Below are positions 18,318 to 20,028 of a DNA stretch of 20,028 bases, piece after piece. The position numbers and the translations under genes were made by a program. The notes beneath the pieces are model-generated. The model searched no databases and was not told the DNA's origin. It saw only the letters and a list, made by a program, of their open reading frames with translations. Each line of letters starts with the position of its first letter. The first letter of the stretch is position 1. Source of the stretch: Zygnema cylindricum (Eukaryota; Streptophyta; Zygnematophyceae; Zygnematales; Zygnemataceae); assembly GCA_037447655.1 (NCBI GenBank), contig JBBHKE010002621.1:121425-141452 (forward strand), in the 5' to 3' direction.

Positions 18318-18879
18318 CACGCGGTTGTCCAGACAAGGCAGCCACGTGTACTCACTGCAATCAAACAGGTCATTACGTAGAGCGATGTCATTTTAAAAAT
18401 CCAGATTTCAGTTATCAAAATCAAATTAAAAACGGCGGTATACCTGATTGCTCGGCTAAATTGGTCACTCCAATGAAAGGGGAAGAGAAGGACACGTCCC
18501 CCAAAATTAGCAGGAGGGACCGAGATAGAGCAGAGATGTAGGCAACCATTGAGGCCATGTTGAAAGAGCGGTTTGCCGCGCTTATGGCGCAGGTCAAACC
18601 GCAATTAATTCAAATGGCCCGGACCGTAGTCTATATGCCCTCTTTTGCCAGGCAATCTCTCAGAGAGTCAACCGTCCAAGAGCGGGCAACTCTTTTCAAA
18701 GGGACTCCCGATCATAATCGTGAGTCTAAATCCATTAACACTCGCATCTTTCGCTAAAGAACCTAAAACCCTTATCGCGGAAACAACCTCTAGCATCTTA
18801 GCTGAGGCGTTAACCATTCTAGAAAAGAGTATACAAGATGCCTATAAGGTCAAAGATCAGTTAGCAATACTGTCCACTA
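18318..18879 (+). pseudogene. Outer element Gag, 3' part with zinc knuckle
   Basis: The sequence resumes inside the first knuckle (RGC) and continues to a canonical CCHC knuckle, CTHCNQTGHYVERC. The frame hits TAG near 18539 and then continues in phase (18557-18757) through a helical, Gln/Arg-rich segment. It shifts near 18720 to another frame (to about 18888) with LTIASF-like and AETTSSILAEAL helical stretches. This part lies between nucleocapsid and protease and has no firm family match. It probably belongs to the same Gag-Pol polyprotein. Confidence 0.7.
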
Positions 18880-19451
18880 TGCTCCCCTAAACCGAATAGT
18901 GAGGCTAAATCCTCAAATCTCCCGCAATCTACACATGCATTACAAGCAATTCAAAACCATCGTAGTACCCTATCTCTTCAAGCAATTACTCTCGAAGAGC
19001 GTTCAAGTCTTACCCCACACATCAGTTTTCTAGATAACAAGTTAGGCGTGTCCACAGTTAATGGAGTAGCCCCAGCTTTACCTCTTATAGACACAGGGGC
19101 AAAACCCATTGTTCTCGGATCAGATTTTTCCAAGAAAAAAGGTCTTACAACAGATGCACTACAACCCACTACCACGCGTTTGTTGACTTCCGTAGGAACC
19201 ATAGAACCAGTCTTAGGTATGACAAAAGAACCACTCTGTTTTCAGTTTCAGTGTCAATCGGAATCCGATTTCGCAGAAATATACGCTCACGCTTTGGTCA
19301 CCAAGTGTAGTGATTATGAGTGTTTGGTTGGCCAAGACGTCATTTTCCGAGTAGGGGGGAGGGTTGATATGCAAGATCAAACATTTTCGTACAGACCAAA
19401 CAATTTTCCAAGCCGCAAAGTTTGCTTACCTTTTATCTCGGCCCGACAACC
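18880..19451 (+). pseudogene. Outer element aspartic protease
   Basis: After another one-base shift near 18888, an open frame contains PALPLIDTGAKPIVLG, the retropepsin active site (DTGA near 19090-19101), followed by SDFSKKKGL. Further on, CLVGQDVIF is the hydrophobic-Gly motif expected in the C-terminal half of the fold. It would cleave the element's own polyprotein. The frame is cut at about 19452 by a foreign LTR, and its last ~15 codons (to 19494) come from that LTR. Reverse transcriptase and integrase, if present, lie beyond the window, so gypsy versus another order is not settled. Confidence 0.75.
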
Positions 19452-20028
19452 TGTTGAAATTTATGTATTTTCTAGGTCTGTATTGGAAAAATAAATAGAG
19501 TAAGTTAGCAAAGGCAGCCTGCTTCTCGCTCAAATCTCCCCGGTCCCCATACTTGTTGCAGTCACTGAAAACTAGAGAGAGAGCTAGAGCCATGGCTGTC
19601 TAAAGAGGATAGGCTAATCGTAGTTTGTACCAAAATGGATGTGCCGGAATTAGGATTTGATCCTGGTACATACCATCCTATAATATCCATTAGTTCTAGC
19701 CTATAGCTTAGAGTCAACGATGGCATATGTGGGGTACAATAGGAATTTATAAGGGCAAAAATAGAGAGTATAACAAACTAACAAATATCCAAAAATTGCT
19801 CTAAACCAGATTTGAACTATGGTATGTGGTTATATTTGTAAATAGGCCTTAACCAATAAGGCGTTATCAAAACGATACACGTGACGGGTTTCAAAGATAT
19901 ATAAATATTAACGCAACAGCTAATTAACAGCAGACTAACCAAAAGGAGCAATTCATGCATGTACGCGAATCTGAACCGTGTAAAATATGTTTTGATCGGA
20001 CGGTCGGCATTATAGCCGCCACGCGAAG
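19452..20028 (+). repeat. Diverged copia-family LTR, plus orientation, truncated by window end
   Basis: The first ~150 bp match the element-sense start of the copy 1/2 LTRs: TG end, TATTTTCTAGGTCTG, AGGCAG, ACTTGTTGCAGTCACTGA and AGCTAGAGCCATGGCT, in the same order. Further on, GTGCCGG...AGGATTTGATCC and AGCCTATAGCTTAGAGTC match the tRNA-like module in reverse orientation. It starts at a TG directly after the outer protease coding sequence. It may be the 5' LTR of a third element extending beyond the window, or a solo LTR. Similarity drops after about 19715. Confidence 0.7.

Overview
The window looks like repeat-rich intergenic plant nuclear DNA. It contains no intact host gene that I can recognise. 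The assignment to a plant rests on plant-type Ty1/copia Gag and Pol proteins, nested LTR retrotransposons and AT-rich spacer. I cannot name the species. A non-seed plant is possible but is only a guess.

Layout. Positions 1-5094 are unique-looking, AT-rich DNA. They hold short foldbacks, a possible MITE-like element (439-976) with 27-bp terminal inverted repeats, a 39-bp-arm palindrome (2417-2495) and a two-copy 93-bp-period direct repeat (2734-2889). An (AT)n microsatellite lies at 5095-5133. From about 5134 comes the probable leader or LTR of an old plus-strand LTR retrotransposon (the 'outer element'), with three 41-bp tandem units at 5501-5623. Its decayed gag begins near 5889.

At 7080/18313 the outer gag is split inside a zinc knuckle by a minus-strand copia element (copy 1, 7081-18312). 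Copy 1 has LTRs of about 1.07 kb and an imperfect 5-bp target duplication (CGAAG/CGATG). Its gag, protease, integrase, reverse transcriptase and RNase H are all recognisable, but many stops and frameshifts break them. Its own 5' LTR is split by a second minus-strand copy of a related subfamily (copy 2, 13313-18075) with a perfect GGACG target duplication. Copy 2 has a much cleaner gag-protease-integrase frame. It has lost about 1.7 kb (reverse transcriptase, RNase H, polypurine tract and the edge of its 3' LTR), so its polyprotein now reads into the LTR. The outer element resumes at 18318 with a second zinc knuckle and an aspartic protease (LIDTGA). It is cut at about 19452 by a diverged plus-strand LTR of the same copia superfamily, which runs off the window.

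The most notable signal is the primer-binding site. In both copia copies the 13 bases next to the 5' LTR match the anticodon arm of initiator tRNA-Met, not its 3' end. This is the half-tRNA priming known from Drosophila copia. The site lies inside the gag reading frame, and the first gag ATG of copy 2 lies within the LTR. The LTRs also carry antisense tRNA-like A-box/B-box modules, and copy 2 inserted next to one of them. No element here appears autonomous: every reading frame is interrupted, or the element lacks reverse transcriptase.
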